Both the position numbers and the translations under genes were made by a program. The notes under the pieces are model-generated. The model did not search any database and was not told the origin of the DNA. It worked only from the letters and a program-made list of their open reading frames with translations. DNA of 64,000 bases from Ciborinia camelliae. Lineage: Eukaryota; Ascomycota; Leotiomycetes; Helotiales; Sclerotiniaceae. The stretch covers positions 979,976 to 1,043,975 of the forward strand of contig JANPYM010000002.1 in the NCBI GenBank assembly GCA_025890175.1. Direction: 5' to 3'. Of this stretch, positions 36,554 to 48,275 are shown in pieces (within the stretch, counting starts at the first letter, position 1; each line of letters begins with the position of its first letter).

Positions 36554-39500
36554 GGATTATGCTTGGGACAATTCCTGGGGAGTACATCGATATTGGAGGG
36601 GTGGACAGAAATGGAGTTGGTTGAAACTTCAATAACAAGTCGTGGATTGAAGTATAATCATAAGAGGGGTTGTAGATTGTACTGTTGTATTGTTGTATTG
36701 TATTCCAAGGTTATTGTTGTATTGTATTGTAAGAAAATGGATAAATATTGAATCGCAAAGCTTGGAAATGGTAGGTTGGATTTTGAAAGCTAGAACCAAA
36801 GTCACGAAAGGTGGGGCAAGATTTTCATGTGCGTGGGTTTCAACTTTCTGGGGAAGGGAAGGGAAGGGAATTGTCTATATACGGAGTACGGAGTACAGTA
36901 TGATCCAAATTCGACCTCTTTTTTTGGGAGGGATTTGCATGACTGTGTTACTTTCTTTACCGTAAGAGTGAATGAAGTATAATAAGATACGTACCTACCT
37001 ACTACATGAATACCTACCTACTCACCTACCTACTCACCTATCTAGGTATCTTCAACTGGTAGGTATATTATTGAGTTGATATATGTTGAGATCTCCTACT
37101 CGAGTATTGTGTCTTTCCATCCATCATATATGTATTAACCTTACTCACTCAACTCTCCCGAGGTCATTACCTTACCTACCTACCTAGGTATATTATATAT
37201 TATGATAGATCTCACTACCTCGAGGTTTTCTTGCTCGAGCTTGAAGGGAGGTACATATCTCAAGCTACCTACCTGGTACCTAGTAGCATGTATTTCGTCA
37301 TTTCTTGGTGCTCCCGATACAGCTACCTAGGTACCTATATATAGGTAACATCCATCCATCATTTAGCTCTCCTCGATGGATCTTGAAGGACCATTTCCAC
37401 CATGCAATAGAGCCTCCGATGATCAGAGCTTCCCGAAGGTAGGTGATTACATACCTAGGTTATAACCAGAAGTGTATTAACTTGTTTGAGGGGAAGCACT
37501 ACAATCGTCCTATTTTGGTTCTCATGGTGAGATCTGACATCTATATCAAATAATATATACATCATTTTGGGTCCATTTATCCCCTTTGGGATGCCCTTTA
37601 CTCGTACAGTCTCGGCTCTCTTCCCCGGATTAGTTCTTAGTTCTTTGTAGGATCCACTCATTACACCATTTTTGAAATATAAGAACATTTCTCACGATGC
37701 CAACTCATACCTCGCATGAAAGTGGTCAAAAATCTCTTTCCAAAAAAGAAAAATTCTCCACGATACTCAATTTTCACCTCAACATGACCCTGAACTTCTA
37801 GGGTTCTCCCGAATACATACTTTATCCAAAGATGGGGATCGGGAATTTTCCATATCTTATCTAAACTTCCTTGGGACGACTATTCGTCATTGTGGGAAGA
37901 GAATTAGTAGATATCAATGATACACTCCAGCAGTTTGAGTGAGGAGTGTGAAGAGCAAATGTACTATCTTGGACAATGGCAGTCAGTATATGGGTTTACT
38001 TATCTTATCTTACTCGTCTGGGTAGTAGGTGCCCAGGTGGTTAAACAATACTCCTTGAGGCTCTTTTCCCTGTATACTTGGACCTACATGCATGCATGAA
38101 CTCGAATTTGAAAGTTTCTTTGTGGCTACCTGCATTGACTTCGGAAAATAACCAGAGTGTTGACTATCACCGAGTCTCTTTCATGACAGGACGACGAAGC
38201 ATCTCGCATAGTCAGAAGTGGAAGATATGACGGCAAACCCAATGTCTGAAACCCCTCTTAAACATCCACATCATTGATCTTCAAAAATCGGAACCATCAC
38301 TAGGGAAACACGTCGATATAAAAACGGTTTGCTGTTACCGTATCGGTACTTGGCTTTGAGAAATATCCTTGTCTTACTTATCCATTGGTATGTTGGTGAG
38401 GCTGTCGAAGTGGGTGTATGCGTTTGCATCTTTTTTATCGGGGCAAAGTATCGGTGTAAATGGGTACGGACGGAGTAGTGTACCATACCTTGATGAGTGT
38501 GGATCCATGATACATACGAGACTACGAGTAAATCGATCTGGAGACTGGAAAGGTTTTCATAGCATTTGAAGATTTGTTTATTCGAGGAATGGAATACGGA
38601 GTAGGTAACCTACAGCAGGTACAGTACTGTTGTCGAGACTTGAATGAGATGTCGTGAGTGAGAGAGAGAGAGAGAGAGTGTGTGTATGTGTGATGTTGAT
38701 GTTGACGTCTCATTACCTACTTACCTACCTATGTATATCTCCGAGATATACATACTTAAGAGCCTTATGAAAATCCGCACTATCTAGGTTCAGGGGCCAG
38801 AAAGTAGTCGAGTTGAATAATGAAATGGGGACAGGTATCGATTGATATCAATGGATTTGATGGGGATTAGGTATGGATGGTTACGATGGTATCGTACTAT
38901 CATACTATCATTACTCTATCATCAGATAAGGAGTTAAAGATCTAAGACACTTGGCCGAATAATTGATCTTCGGAGTCATTCTTAAATGGAAGAGATTTCA
39001 ATTCTTTTTGATCGATGACTCTATTATCTATGGAAATCCATATCTATTGGATATCTTTAGCCTCCTTTAGCCGCGCGAGGCTCCATTTTCCTCAGTGTGG
39101 GTTGTGGGAGGCTGGAGATCGCAGGGGATCTACAAATAAATCCAACTTTTACCATTGAAATCTGATCTCACCAATCCCACTATTAAGAGAACCTTTTTTC
39201 TCTTCGTACAGTAAGTAGGTAGGAAGTAGAGTAGGAAGAGTACATACATCCATACATATAGTACATACATACATAGTACATACACACATACATACTACCT
39301 ACCTAGGTACATACATACTCTCTCCAAAATAATAATAACCTTTTATCGTTGGTAATGGAAAAGTGTGAGTTTGGTTTGGTCATTTGATTACCTAGTAGGT
39401 ATTGATGAAACTTTGTTCACTTGTTTTTTAACCTACTGTAGGTGTACCTATTAGGTATGAGTGAGACCTTGAGCTTTATAAAAAGATAATACCTAGATAG

Positions 39501-40281
39501 GTAATCAATTGCTTAAATACCTACCTATGTATTTGATATCTTATTATGCATTTCATAGCTAGAAAGATAAATAAAATAAAATAAAATACGTAGAGGTAAT
39601 AAAATAAACCATCATTTACACTGCAAACAAGCACAAGCACAAGTACATGTATATAAATATAAATATAAATGAAGCGGTCCTGTCCTGTACCATACTCCGT
39701 ATATAAACAAAACTGCATGTGATTTCTCCCACTCCGTACGTAGTCTGGTCAGTCGCAACAAGGATTAAATTTGTTATTTCTTCGACCCTTTCTATTTTAG
39801 TGGTAGTGTGTACGGAGGAGGTGGTAGATAGGTACCTACTAGAGATACCAGGTAGATGTGGCCCGTGCATGCCCTTCGGTCCCTACTAGCGTGTAAGGGT
39901 GTAAGCGTGTACAGGCCTTGTCGGCGGTGGTGTACAATTAATAAGTAAGTGAAAGACCGAAGCTCGAAAACCAAAAAGCTTCCGCCAACTCAATCCTCAA
40001 CCCTCAATCTTCGAACCTTCTTTATCAAGAACAATAATAAATCCCAACAACCATTCCATATTTTACATCGCTACTCCCCACTCCCCTCGACGATCCCATC
40101 GAGACTTCCTATAATACAATACGATACGGAAATTTATGCCATTCCCCCTTCCTATAGCATAGCATAGCATACCATAGCATAGCATCGCTTTGTTCCAATA
40201 CTCGCCCTCCCTTCCAACGAAAACAATTGATCCCGACTCTACAATTTACTATCATCTGTCCTACGGGACCAACATTGAGAA
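36554..40281. promoter_or_regulatory. long intergenic region with TACCTAGGTA-type repeats
   Basis: This 3.7-kb interval lies between the divergent starts of SNF4 and VAC8. It contains no coding signal that I can support. CTACCTAC and palindromic ACCTAGGTA motifs recur around 36990-37060, 37170-37190, 37260-37350, 37443-37460, 39290-39310 and 39480-39530. CATACATA microsatellites lie at 39243-39295, a GA/GT run at 38658-38690 and a CATAG pentamer array at 40153-40184 just before VAC8. It probably houses long promoters or non-coding transcripts. Confidence 0.5.
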
Positions 40282-42404
40282 ATGGGTGGTATCTGCTCTT
40301 CTTGCTGCGGAGGTATGCATCGAAAAGTTATATCCCTGAAATCACTTACTGATCTAGGAACCATGCAGGTAAATCTCGAGATGGCTTATATGAACCAGTG
40401 CTTGCCGAAAGCGAAAGAGAAGCGGTGGCAGACCTTCTACAATACCTGGAGAACGTAAGAAAGACCCAGACTGACTGATAATATGTTCGATGTCTGACAA
40501 TATTCTCAGCGCGGTGAGACCGACTTTTTCTCCGGCGAACCCCTACGAGCGTTGAGTACCTTGGTATTTTCGGACAATGTCGACCTGCAGCGAAGTGCTA
40601 GTTTAACATTTGCTGAGATAACGGAACGAGGTATGTTTTTATTATATACATGGATGGATTCACATGCACCATGTCGGACTCGGTCAGGAAGTGCATGGCC
40701 CGAGTCAATGATGGACAGCCTTGCATACAAATTCTTGGAGGGCGGAGCTTCAGGGCGGAGAGGATTAGAACATCATTGGTGAAGGGGATTAAGTACTGAC
40801 GCCTTTCAGATGTCCGTGAAGTAGATAGAGATACCCTCGAACCGATACTCTTCCTCCTGCAAAGTCCCGATATCGAGGTGCAACGAGCGGCTAGCGCAGC
40901 TCTTGGGAATCTGGCAGTTAACAGTGAGTTTTACTAATCTGTAGTATGAACTAAGCTAACACGCACTTTAGCGGAAAACAAAGTAGCAATTGTACTTCTT
41001 GGAGGCCTTACGCCTCTGATTCGACAGATGATGTCCCCAAATGTCGAGGTGCAGTGCAATGCAGTCGGTTGTATCACCAATTTGGCAACACACGAGGATA
41101 ACAAGGCCAAGATCGCACGATCAGGGGCATTGGGGCCTCTTACTCGTCTAGCAAAATCTAAAGATATGCGTGTACAGAGAAATGCTACTGGTGCTCTACT
41201 GAATATGACACATTCTGGTATGCAGTTACCTTCTCGACATGGTATTTACAGATACTGACGACATCTAGATGAGAATCGTCAGCAGCTAGTCAACGCCGGT
41301 GCCATACCCGTACTAGTACAACTCCTCTCATCTTCGGATGTAGATGTACAATACTACTGCACTACAGCTTTGAGTAATATCGCTGTTGATGCTAACAACC
41401 GCAAAAAGCTCGCTCTGAACGAGAATAGACTCATACAGTCTCTTGTGAACCTGATGGATTCATCCTCGCCTAAAGTCCAATGCCAAGCAGCTCTGGCTTT
41501 ACGAAACCTTGCTTCCGACGAGAAGTATCAGCTGGAAATTGTGCGCGCTCGCGGTTTAGCTCCATTATTACGACTTTTACAATCCTCATATCTACCACTA
41601 ATACTTTCAGCCGTCGCTTGTATACGCAACATATCGATACATCCATTAAACGAATCCCCAATTATTGACGCAGGTTTCCTAAAACCACTTGTCGACTTGC
41701 TAGGTTCCACCGATAATGAAGAAATTCAATGCCACGCCATTTCAACACTTCGCAATCTTGCTGCTAGTTCTGATCGAAACAAGGAGCTTGTTCTACAAGC
41801 CGGAGCTGTTCAAAAATGCAAGCAACTTGTTCTGGAGGTGGCCCTTAGCGTTCAATCGGAAATGACTGCCGCAATTGCTGTATTAGCATTGAGTGACGAC
41901 CTCAAGACCCAACTTCTCAATCTAGGGGTGTTCGATGTCCTTATCCCATTGACAGATTCCCCGAGCATCGAAGTTCAAGGTAATAGTGCTGCAGCGCTTG
42001 GTAACCTGTCTTCCAAGGGTAAGTTCTAATATGGTCTCGTGTTTGACAACTTGCAATGCTAATGAGTTTTAGTCGGTGATTACTCTATTTTCATTCAAGC
42101 CTGGACTGAGCCATTCGGAGGCATTCACGGCTATTTAAAGAGGTTCCTTGCTAGCGGAGACCCAACCTTCCAACATATTGCAATCTGGACATTATTGCAA
42201 CTATTGGAATCTGAGGATAAAAAGTTAATAAGCTTGATTGGGAAATCGGAAGAGATTGTACAAATGATCAAGACTATTTCCGACAAACAAATTGAATCTG
42301 ATGACGAAGGTGAAGAAGATGGAGAAGGAGAAGTTATCCAACTTGCTCAAAGATCATTACAACTACTTGGACAAGGTGGAAAGTCCTCTCACATCGAAGG
42401 TTGA
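40282..42404 (+). CDS. VAC8: vacuolar armadillo-repeat protein Vac8
   Basis: Seven exons (40282-40312, 40369-40454, 40510-40630, 40810-40923, 40972-41217, 41269-42018, 42073-42404) join to 559 residues. The 31-bp first exon encodes [11 protein letters not shown]2 for N-myristoylation and C5, C8 and C9 for palmitoylation, which hold Vac8 on the vacuole membrane. The rest is a continuous array of about eleven armadillo repeats with motifs such as [29 protein letters not shown] and [14 protein letters not shown]. The C-terminus is acidic ([11 protein letters not shown]). Vac8 serves vacuole inheritance, nucleus-vacuole junctions and the Cvt pathway. All introns are 48-179 bp and phase-consistent. 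Confidence 0.96.
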
Positions 42405-42851
42405 GCGCTTTCTCATGAACAGATTTCTTTGTTATTTGCATCTAGCTATGGGAAGGCACGGTGTTAGGAGTATGATCAAAGGCATAATAGTTTGCAGCGA
42501 GCATTGGCAGAGCGGGGCGCTGCACAACTTTTATTACTGTGTTCTATGACAAACCTGTAGAGGTTCTTGTCATTCCAATATATCTTTTCACGACGTCTCC
42601 CTTCAACAACTTATTACAACTCATACGGAACTTTACTTGTTATTCGTGTAATTAGATAGGACATTATGATATCCAATTTCAATTATTGCTCGAAGTATCT
42701 CAAATATGCTCAAATCATGTTTATCACTAGTAGACGACAAAATAATTCTTCTTATTGGAACTTGGGGAGGGTTGTTTGAGATGAGTTTCGTATATAATCG
42801 AAGTAGTCATGAGGATCTTTCACAGAATATCAATATTCTATCCATGCCAGT
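42405..42851. other. convergent 3' intergenic region
   Basis: The ends of VAC8 and mitochondrial IF3 converge here. Only 3' UTR sequence is expected; no other feature seen. Confidence 0.5.
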
Positions 42852-43700
42852 TCAGCACCGGAAGTCTGCCCCAGTGTCAATTCCCTCCTGCTTCGTACCC
42901 TCTTCTTTCCCACCATTTCCCTTCCCTCCCCCATTCTCCTTCCCTCCCCCATTCTCCTTCCCTCCCCCCTTCTTAGCGGACTTGACCTCTTCTTTCTTAG
43001 GTACCGGCCCCTCAAAACACAAAACCGCCTGTCCCAAAATAGTCCCCTCCATCGTCTTATACTCTCTCGCTCCCTCCACTCCAGCCACAAACTCTCTAAT
43101 CTTCCTAACCACTTCTTCCGCCTCCTCCAGCGTCGCCTTCCTCTTCTTGGACTTCCCCGCCAATATCACCTCCACCTTATTCCCCCTCTCCAAGAAATCC
43201 CCAATCCTCTCCAATCGATGAGCCAAATCATTCTTCTCAATGGCCCAATTCATCTCTATCGTCTTCACCACCGATGCAGGATTCTTGGACTTCTTCATTG
43301 ACTTCTTTTGTAAAATGGCTTCCTTCTTATTAATAATCTTGGCGATCGGCGCTTCGCCTTCTTCGCCTATCGTAATCACTTGCAACATGTGGGTTTTCAA
43401 ATTGATGGACCGGAGGATCTCGGCCGTGGCCCGCGGCGGATCGAGTTTCTGCTCGGCGTTCTTGAGGCGGAGCATGGGGAAGGTGATTTCCGCATCGCGC
43501 GGCAGTCGCTTCTCCGGAACTACGTTGGACGTGACTTTGAGGATCGTTCGCTGTTGAATGGGTGTTCGGGTGAAGGTCAAGAGGGGCGCGGGCGAAAAAT
43601 TGCTCGTGTGGTGGATGAGCTTGGGGGGTGCCTCGATGGGCAATATGAATACACGGCGCAGGGCGGAAGCTGCGTTGAATACGCATCTTGGGTTGCTCAT
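42852..43700 (-). CDS. AIM23: mitochondrial translation initiation factor 3
   Basis: A single exon of 282 residues from the ATG at 43700; the frame is open further upstream but without ATG. The leader is Arg/Ser/Ala-rich (MSNPRCVFNAASALRRVF) and should direct import. The IF3 core is recognisable: an N-domain around LPRDAEITFPMLRL, a lysine-rich linker (KKEAILQKKSMKKSKNP), then a C-domain with KTIEMNWAIEKNDLAHRLERI and FLERGNKVEVILAGKS. It binds the mitoribosomal small subunit during initiation. The tail carries a short repeat GGGKENGGGKENGGGKGNGG. It is divergent to IMP1. Confidence 0.88.
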   Translation of the reverse strand: MSNPRCVFNAASALRRVFILPIEAPPKLIHHTSNFSPAPLLTFTRTPIQQRTILKVTSNVVPEKRLPRDAEITFPMLRLKNAEQKLDPPRATAEILRSINLKTHMLQVITIGEEGEAPIAKIINKKEAILQKKSMKKSKNPASVVKTIEMNWAIEKNDLAHRLERIGDFLERGNKVEVILAGKSKKRKATLEEAEEVVRKIREFVAGVEGAREYKTMEGTILGQAVLCFEGPVPKKEEVKSAKKGGGKENGGGKENGGGKGNGGKEEGTKQEGIDTGADFRC

Positions 43701-43899
43701 GTTTGGTGGATTGGATCGGCTGTGTAATGTGGTTGCGATCAAGCTTTGAAGAGACCTTGTCTGGAGAGAATTTATTTATCTCGCTTATGTAATCTGAGAT
43801 ATGCATCATATCATACCTACCAATCATCCCGATATCAAATCATTCCCCCAGACTCCAGCTACCAATTCAAATGTCTGAAACTCCAAATAAAAGCATGTC
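43701..43899. promoter_or_regulatory. bidirectional promoter between mitochondrial IF3 and IMP1
   Basis: 199 bp separate the two start codons. CCAAT-type motifs occur near 43828 and 43861. An out-of-frame ATG at 43871 lies 29 bp before the IMP1 start and opens a frame of 122 codons that overlaps IMP1. Confidence 0.55.
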
Positions 43900-44661
43900 A
43901 TGGTCTTTAAATCTCTCCTCCGTCCCCTCTCCACCCCTAAATTCCATCCCCATCCCCATCCTCATCTCCGTCTCAATCTCCATCCCCACCGCATCCTCCA
44001 CACGACCAACAATGCGCATCACGGGCATCAATACCGGTGGCCAGGCCACCATCCCCTGCGCTACATATGCGCCTGCATCCAGACCATCTTCGCCGCCCAC
44101 ATGTTCCACAGCTACATGTACGCATTGGAAGCGGCCGAAGGACCGTCGATGCTCCCGACCATCTCCGTCCACCATGACTGGTTCCTCATCGATCGCTCAT
44201 ATCGACGTGGGAAGGGGGTGCAGGTGGGTGATATTGTGAGTTTTGATTCGGTCGTCGTGCCGCGTCAGAAGGCTTTCAAGAGGGTCCTCGGTTTGGAGGG
44301 CGATTGTGTGATGATGGGGACGCCGGGGCGTGGGGATCATCAGATGATTAGGGTGAGTGAGGCGTGAGAAGTGAGGAGTGACTCGGAAGAGGAGTCGATT
44401 GATTTTTTGGGGGGGAAGCTTGATTTTGAATTTACTTTTGAATTTAAACTTGAAGGGGCTAATCTAATGAAATTCATTTTTTTACAGATTCCTGAAGGTC
44501 ATTGTTGGTTGGTAGGAGATAATTTGGAATGGTCGAGAGATTCGAGGACGTTTGGTCCCGTGCCCATGGCTCTGATCAAGGGGAAAATCACTGCCAAAGT
44601 CTTGCCTTGGAGGGAGTTTAGATGGTTTGAGAATGATTTGAAACCGGTGGTAAATAGATGA
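43900..44661 (+). CDS. IMP1: mitochondrial inner membrane peptidase subunit 1
   Basis: Exons 43900-44352 and 44488-44661 (GTGAGT..ACAG) give 208 residues. The type I signal-peptidase serine is S83 in GPSMLPT and the lysine general base is K127 in AFKRVLGLEGD; the family box GHCWLVGDNLEWSRDSRTFGPVP lies in exon 2 and includes the conserved GDN and SRDSR. A hydrophobic segment (CACIQTIFAAHMF) before the serine is the membrane anchor. The enzyme trims inner-membrane and intermembrane-space proteins. The first 50 residues are unusually His/Pro-rich and low complexity. The choice between Imp1 and Imp2 favours Imp1 from the DNLEWSRDSR motif. Confidence 0.88.
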
Positions 44662-45154
44662 CGGGTGAAGTTTTGATACCTGTTATGGTATGTACTGCTT
44701 TGGTACAACAAGCCTTGGATGATGATGTGCATTCATATCTATCTCTTGATGGCTAAACTATCTACCTACTTCAGTCTTAGAAGAGCGCTGCTGGTATATT
44801 CATCTTACTCTATGTAAAATGCGTGACTCCAACGAGTCTTCAAGTCACGAAGAGAAGAAAGGATTCAGGCCTAGATTAGGTCTGTTAATGTGGTCATCTC
44901 AGATGTCACCAGGGATAAACTTGCTGTAACCAAATACCAACTCATCTGATCCGAACAAAAGAAAATACAAAATTACAAATACAAAATAATGAAAAGAAAA
45001 CCGCCTTTCGACATTTCAATAGATAATGATCTCTAACTAACCGCGTATCCTAAAGCCTAAATTTGGTTCAGAAAAATGAAGTGATAATATCGGTTATTTT
45101 TAAGGGGGAAAGTCTTCAGACAGTAGAATGGTGAGAATTATAAAATAGCATTAT
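44662..45154. other. convergent 3' intergenic region
   Basis: IMP1 and the MFAP1 gene converge here; only 3' UTR sequence is expected and nothing else is seen. Confidence 0.5.
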
Positions 45155-46342
45155 CTAATCAGTTCTCTGGCGCTTTCGACGATTTTCATCACCGACGGGC
45201 ACATTATTAGCACCGCTCGCACCTCCCCTATCTCTATCCGGCATAAATCTTTCATCCTCCGTAAATCCGCCCATTCCCTCTCTCCCCCTCCTCGGACCCC
45301 TATCGTCAAATTGTCCCCATTTCCCTGTATCTTCCGACTTTAAATCTCTGTACTTGGTGGCGCCTTTCTTCCCCAATTTCGTCATATCTCTCATCTGTAA
45401 TGCTTTCGGAAGTAACTCCCGATTCTGCACATCATCCGCATATCTGGAACCCATAATGTCTCTCTTGTCCAAACCCTCTGCAGCCAATGCATCCGAATAG
45501 AAAGCTCCTTTGTGATAATATTTCTGCATTGTGGCCATCTTTCCCCTCCCTTCTCTCTCCTCTTTTTGCTTCGCGATATATTCATCATCTTCGATCTTCC
45601 TCTCTTCCTCTGTCAAATTCTTCCTTCTCTCGACTTCTTCCAGTTCCCTTTCTTTCTCCTCAATTGCTTCCCTATCTCTCTTAATTCTCTTTAGCTCTCT
45701 CAATTTCCACGCCGCAAGTTCGGCCTCTGGATCAATATCGTCCGTATCATCCACCTCATCCTCCTCTTCATCATCATCCCAATTCTTCTTCCCGGCCTCC
45801 CTCGCAGCGATATCTTTCCTAATCTGTTCCTCAACAATTTCATCTCCTAGCTTTTTCCTCCGTTCTTCCTCCGCTGCAGCCAATTCTTCTTCTGTTTTGG
45901 TCTCGGTTTTAGAAGCTCCAGGCAGATTATTCCTCTTATCCTTCTTGATGAATATCGGCCTCATCATAACCCTTCTCGGCGCCTCATCCTCACTGCTCTC
46001 TTCCTCCTCACTATCCTCCTCACTTCCTTCTTCGCTACCCTCTTCCTCTTCACTTTCTTCTTCCGTCACAAAGCCCTCTTCTTCAGCGGCCTTCAACGCC
46101 TTTTCTTCTTGTACGCGCGCATTTTCTTGGGCGGTCGCGAGTTTCCTCCTTTCGTTTAAATTTCCCTTATTTAAACTACTAGAAATTCCAACCGCAGTTG
46201 AGACTTTTGGAGGTGGCGCAATGGTAGATGTTTCTTCTACATCGCTCCCTGAATCTGAAGAATCGTCTTCTTCCAGATGTGCTTTCCCGGGTCGATATCG
46301 TGGTGCTTTTACCGGATTCGCGGTCATACGTTTGCCAGACAT
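45155..46342 (-). CDS. MFAP1-family spliceosome protein
   Basis: An intronless frame of 395 residues. The N-terminal part is highly acidic with long Glu/Asp/Ser runs, the middle is a Glu/Lys/Arg coiled coil with RPIFIKKDKR, and the C-terminal part carries the MFAP1 core: KMATMQKYYHKGAFYSD, then DALAAEGLDKRDIMGSRYAD, ending in a basic tail NRRKRQRTD that can serve as nuclear signal. MFAP1 (fission yeast Saf3, distant yeast Spp381) is a component of the B-complex tri-snRNP. A 272-codon Ser-rich ORF on the opposite strand (45531-46349) is the shadow of the acidic repeats. The assignment is firm. Confidence 0.92.
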   Translation of the reverse strand: MSGKRMTANPVKAPRYRPGKAHLEEDDSSDSGSDVEETSTIAPPPKVSTAVGISSSLNKGNLNERRKLATAQENARVQEEKALKAAEEEGFVTEEESEEEEGSEEGSEEDSEEEESSEDEAPRRVMMRPIFIKKDKRNNLPGASKTETKTEEELAAAEEERRKKLGDEIVEEQIRKDIAAREAGKKNWDDDEEEDEVDDTDDIDPEAELAAWKLRELKRIKRDREAIEEKERELEEVERRKNLTEEERKIEDDEYIAKQKEEREGRGKMATMQKYYHKGAFYSDALAAEGLDKRDIMGSRYADDVQNRELLPKALQMRDMTKLGKKGATKYRDLKSEDTGKWGQFDDRGPRRGREGMGGFTEDERFMPDRDRGGASGANNVPVGDENRRKRQRTD

Positions 46343-47083
46343 TTTGTGATTTGAGATTTGAATATATGCGCGATAAATCGACTTGTCATAGATGGAAATT
46401 GTGAACTGTGTAAAATGGATTGGGAAGCTTTGACGAGGCTGAAATATCGCGATTGTTAGGCTGTATGTATCCCTGCAAGATATATTTCATGGGGACTCGG
46501 CAGCTTCAGACCCACCGCGCTAATTGTCTGAGTATATAGTATCACGTGAAACCGCTATCATTTGCCAAGGCATTCAATATCAAAGTTCAATCAATGGCTT
46601 TGCTTTGCTTCAAAATTCGGTATCGAATGAATCGCAAGCAAAATGTTGTTGAAACTTAGGAATTGGAAAGGGATTCATATAAAGCTTATATATCCAAGGT
46701 TTTCAAGTCGAGGCAACATATATACTGGATATTGATTGTAGATTTCGTAGAGAAATACGGTCAGATTTACTTGAGCTGATATTTATTATCAGCTTGAGTA
46801 TATGAGTTGCATGTTCATATTGCAAAAATCCACAACATAAATCATGAACCTACTATCTACTCTACTGCACTTCGTGGATGAAGATCGATACCTCTATCGT
46901 CGTACAGAGTTCCCCCCTTTCAGTACTCGATCAGGATCCGATAGTCCCATACCGTATTCCTCTCAGCCCAATCATGATTTTATTGGTATCAAAGTCATCA
47001 TCATTTTGAAGATTAAAATCATTTTCCCTCCCATTCCATTCAACGCCAGTTCGCCAATCAAACGCAAGATTTCCCCTTTGAAT
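46343..47083. promoter_or_regulatory. MFAP1 promoter region and ALB1 3' region
   Basis: No gene seen; an 81-codon plus-strand ORF at 46844-47089 has no recognisable features. Confidence 0.4.
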
Positions 47084-47680
47084 TCATAGAATCTCATCTT
47101 CATCCTCTACCGGCGCAGGTAGCGGGGTTGACTGAACTGCATGAGGCGCAACGGGAGCAGTTGAAGCATCATCCATCTCAAGTTCCCCTTGAGATTGATC
47201 TCCTTCCAAATCTTCCTCCTCTGAAGACTCGTTCTCCTTATCCATCGCTGCTTGGACAGCTTCCTGTGCCTTCTTGTTCAGAGCCTCCCAATTCTTCGCT
47301 CTCTCTTGAACATTTCTTCCCCTGTATTTGCTCTTCTCGATTTTCGTTGATGTCCTATCCATGATGGCTTCCGCTCGATCCATTCCCTTTTCTTGCCGCC
47401 TCTTTGCCTTTGAGCTCATTTGAGTTTTCCTTCCGGTTTTCTTCTTAGACACGCCTGCGCCTTGATGCGGGGACAGAACTTGTGGGTGATATACTGTTTC
47501 TGCTGGAGCCTTGACATTTTTGAGAGACTTATCGGTATCGATACTTGGAGATGATGCACGTTTTGCTGCGCGGGAACGCACAGAGGTAGCTGATGGTTTT
47601 ATTAGTTTTCATAAAAGTAAAAGAAGAAAACCCTAGGTTCACTTACAACTCTTGTTCTTCAGAGGTGCGGTTTTGCCCAT
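47084..47680 (-). CDS. ALB1: ribosome biogenesis protein Alb1
   Basis: Two exons (47680-47647 and 47589-47084) give 179 residues. The 34-bp first exon encodes MGKTAPLKNKS; the join yields SSTSVRSRAAKRASSPSIDTDKSL, the conserved Alb1 head. The middle is strongly basic (KKKTGRKTQMSSKAKRRQEKG) and the tail acidic. Alb1 binds Arx1 on late pre-60S particles and takes part in their export and recycling. The donor (GTAAGT) and acceptor (CAG) were chosen by frame. The length agrees with filamentous-fungal homologues. Confidence 0.88.
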
Positions 47681-48275
47681 TGTGGTAGAAGAAAATAGGA
47701 GATAATTTCAATTGATTTTTTCTTTGCCTTTTTTTTCCCCTCTGAATCTTCAATCTTCAATCGGCAGATAAATTATTATTTTGTTGTGGGGTCAGTACTT
47801 ATACTATAATCCACTAAGGTCAATTGGTACCTATAAAAATAAAAATAAAAATAAAAATAAGAATAAAAATAGCGGATATAACACTAAACTCCATTCGCTT
47901 TCACTCTGATGTTTGTTCGTTTTAAGCCTTTAATTAACTTTGATTAGTACATCAGTACCCACGCTGGAACGCTGGAAGGCGGTACCCTTCCTACTCCTAG
48001 ACTCCTACTAGTCTTCTACAGACTACGCCTACCTACCTACTATCACTCTAGCACCACCGGGATATAACCCTTGACGTCTTTACAAACTTTTCCATCCATT
48101 ATTGCTAATAAGTTATTTGCTTTATTAGACATTACAGAAAATTATGCTACACAATCATACACGACCGCCTTAATGTGATTTGAATCTAGTCGCATTCTTC
48201 CTCTTCTCTCAACGACCAACGACCAACGACCCTCAAAAAAATTCACACAATCAACCTACATTTATATGCTCAAGG
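47681..48275. promoter_or_regulatory. divergent promoter region of ALB1 and the ubiquitin protease gene
   Basis: Contains an AAAAAT-type hexamer run at about 47836-47872 and CTACCTAC motifs at about 48028-48040. No other gene is supported. Confidence 0.45.

Noticed and set aside
45531..46349. 272-codon Ser-rich ORF on the plus strand
   Set aside because: It is the antisense of the Glu/Asp-rich MFAP1 coding region, where GAA/GAG codons read as TTC/CTC/TCT on the other strand.
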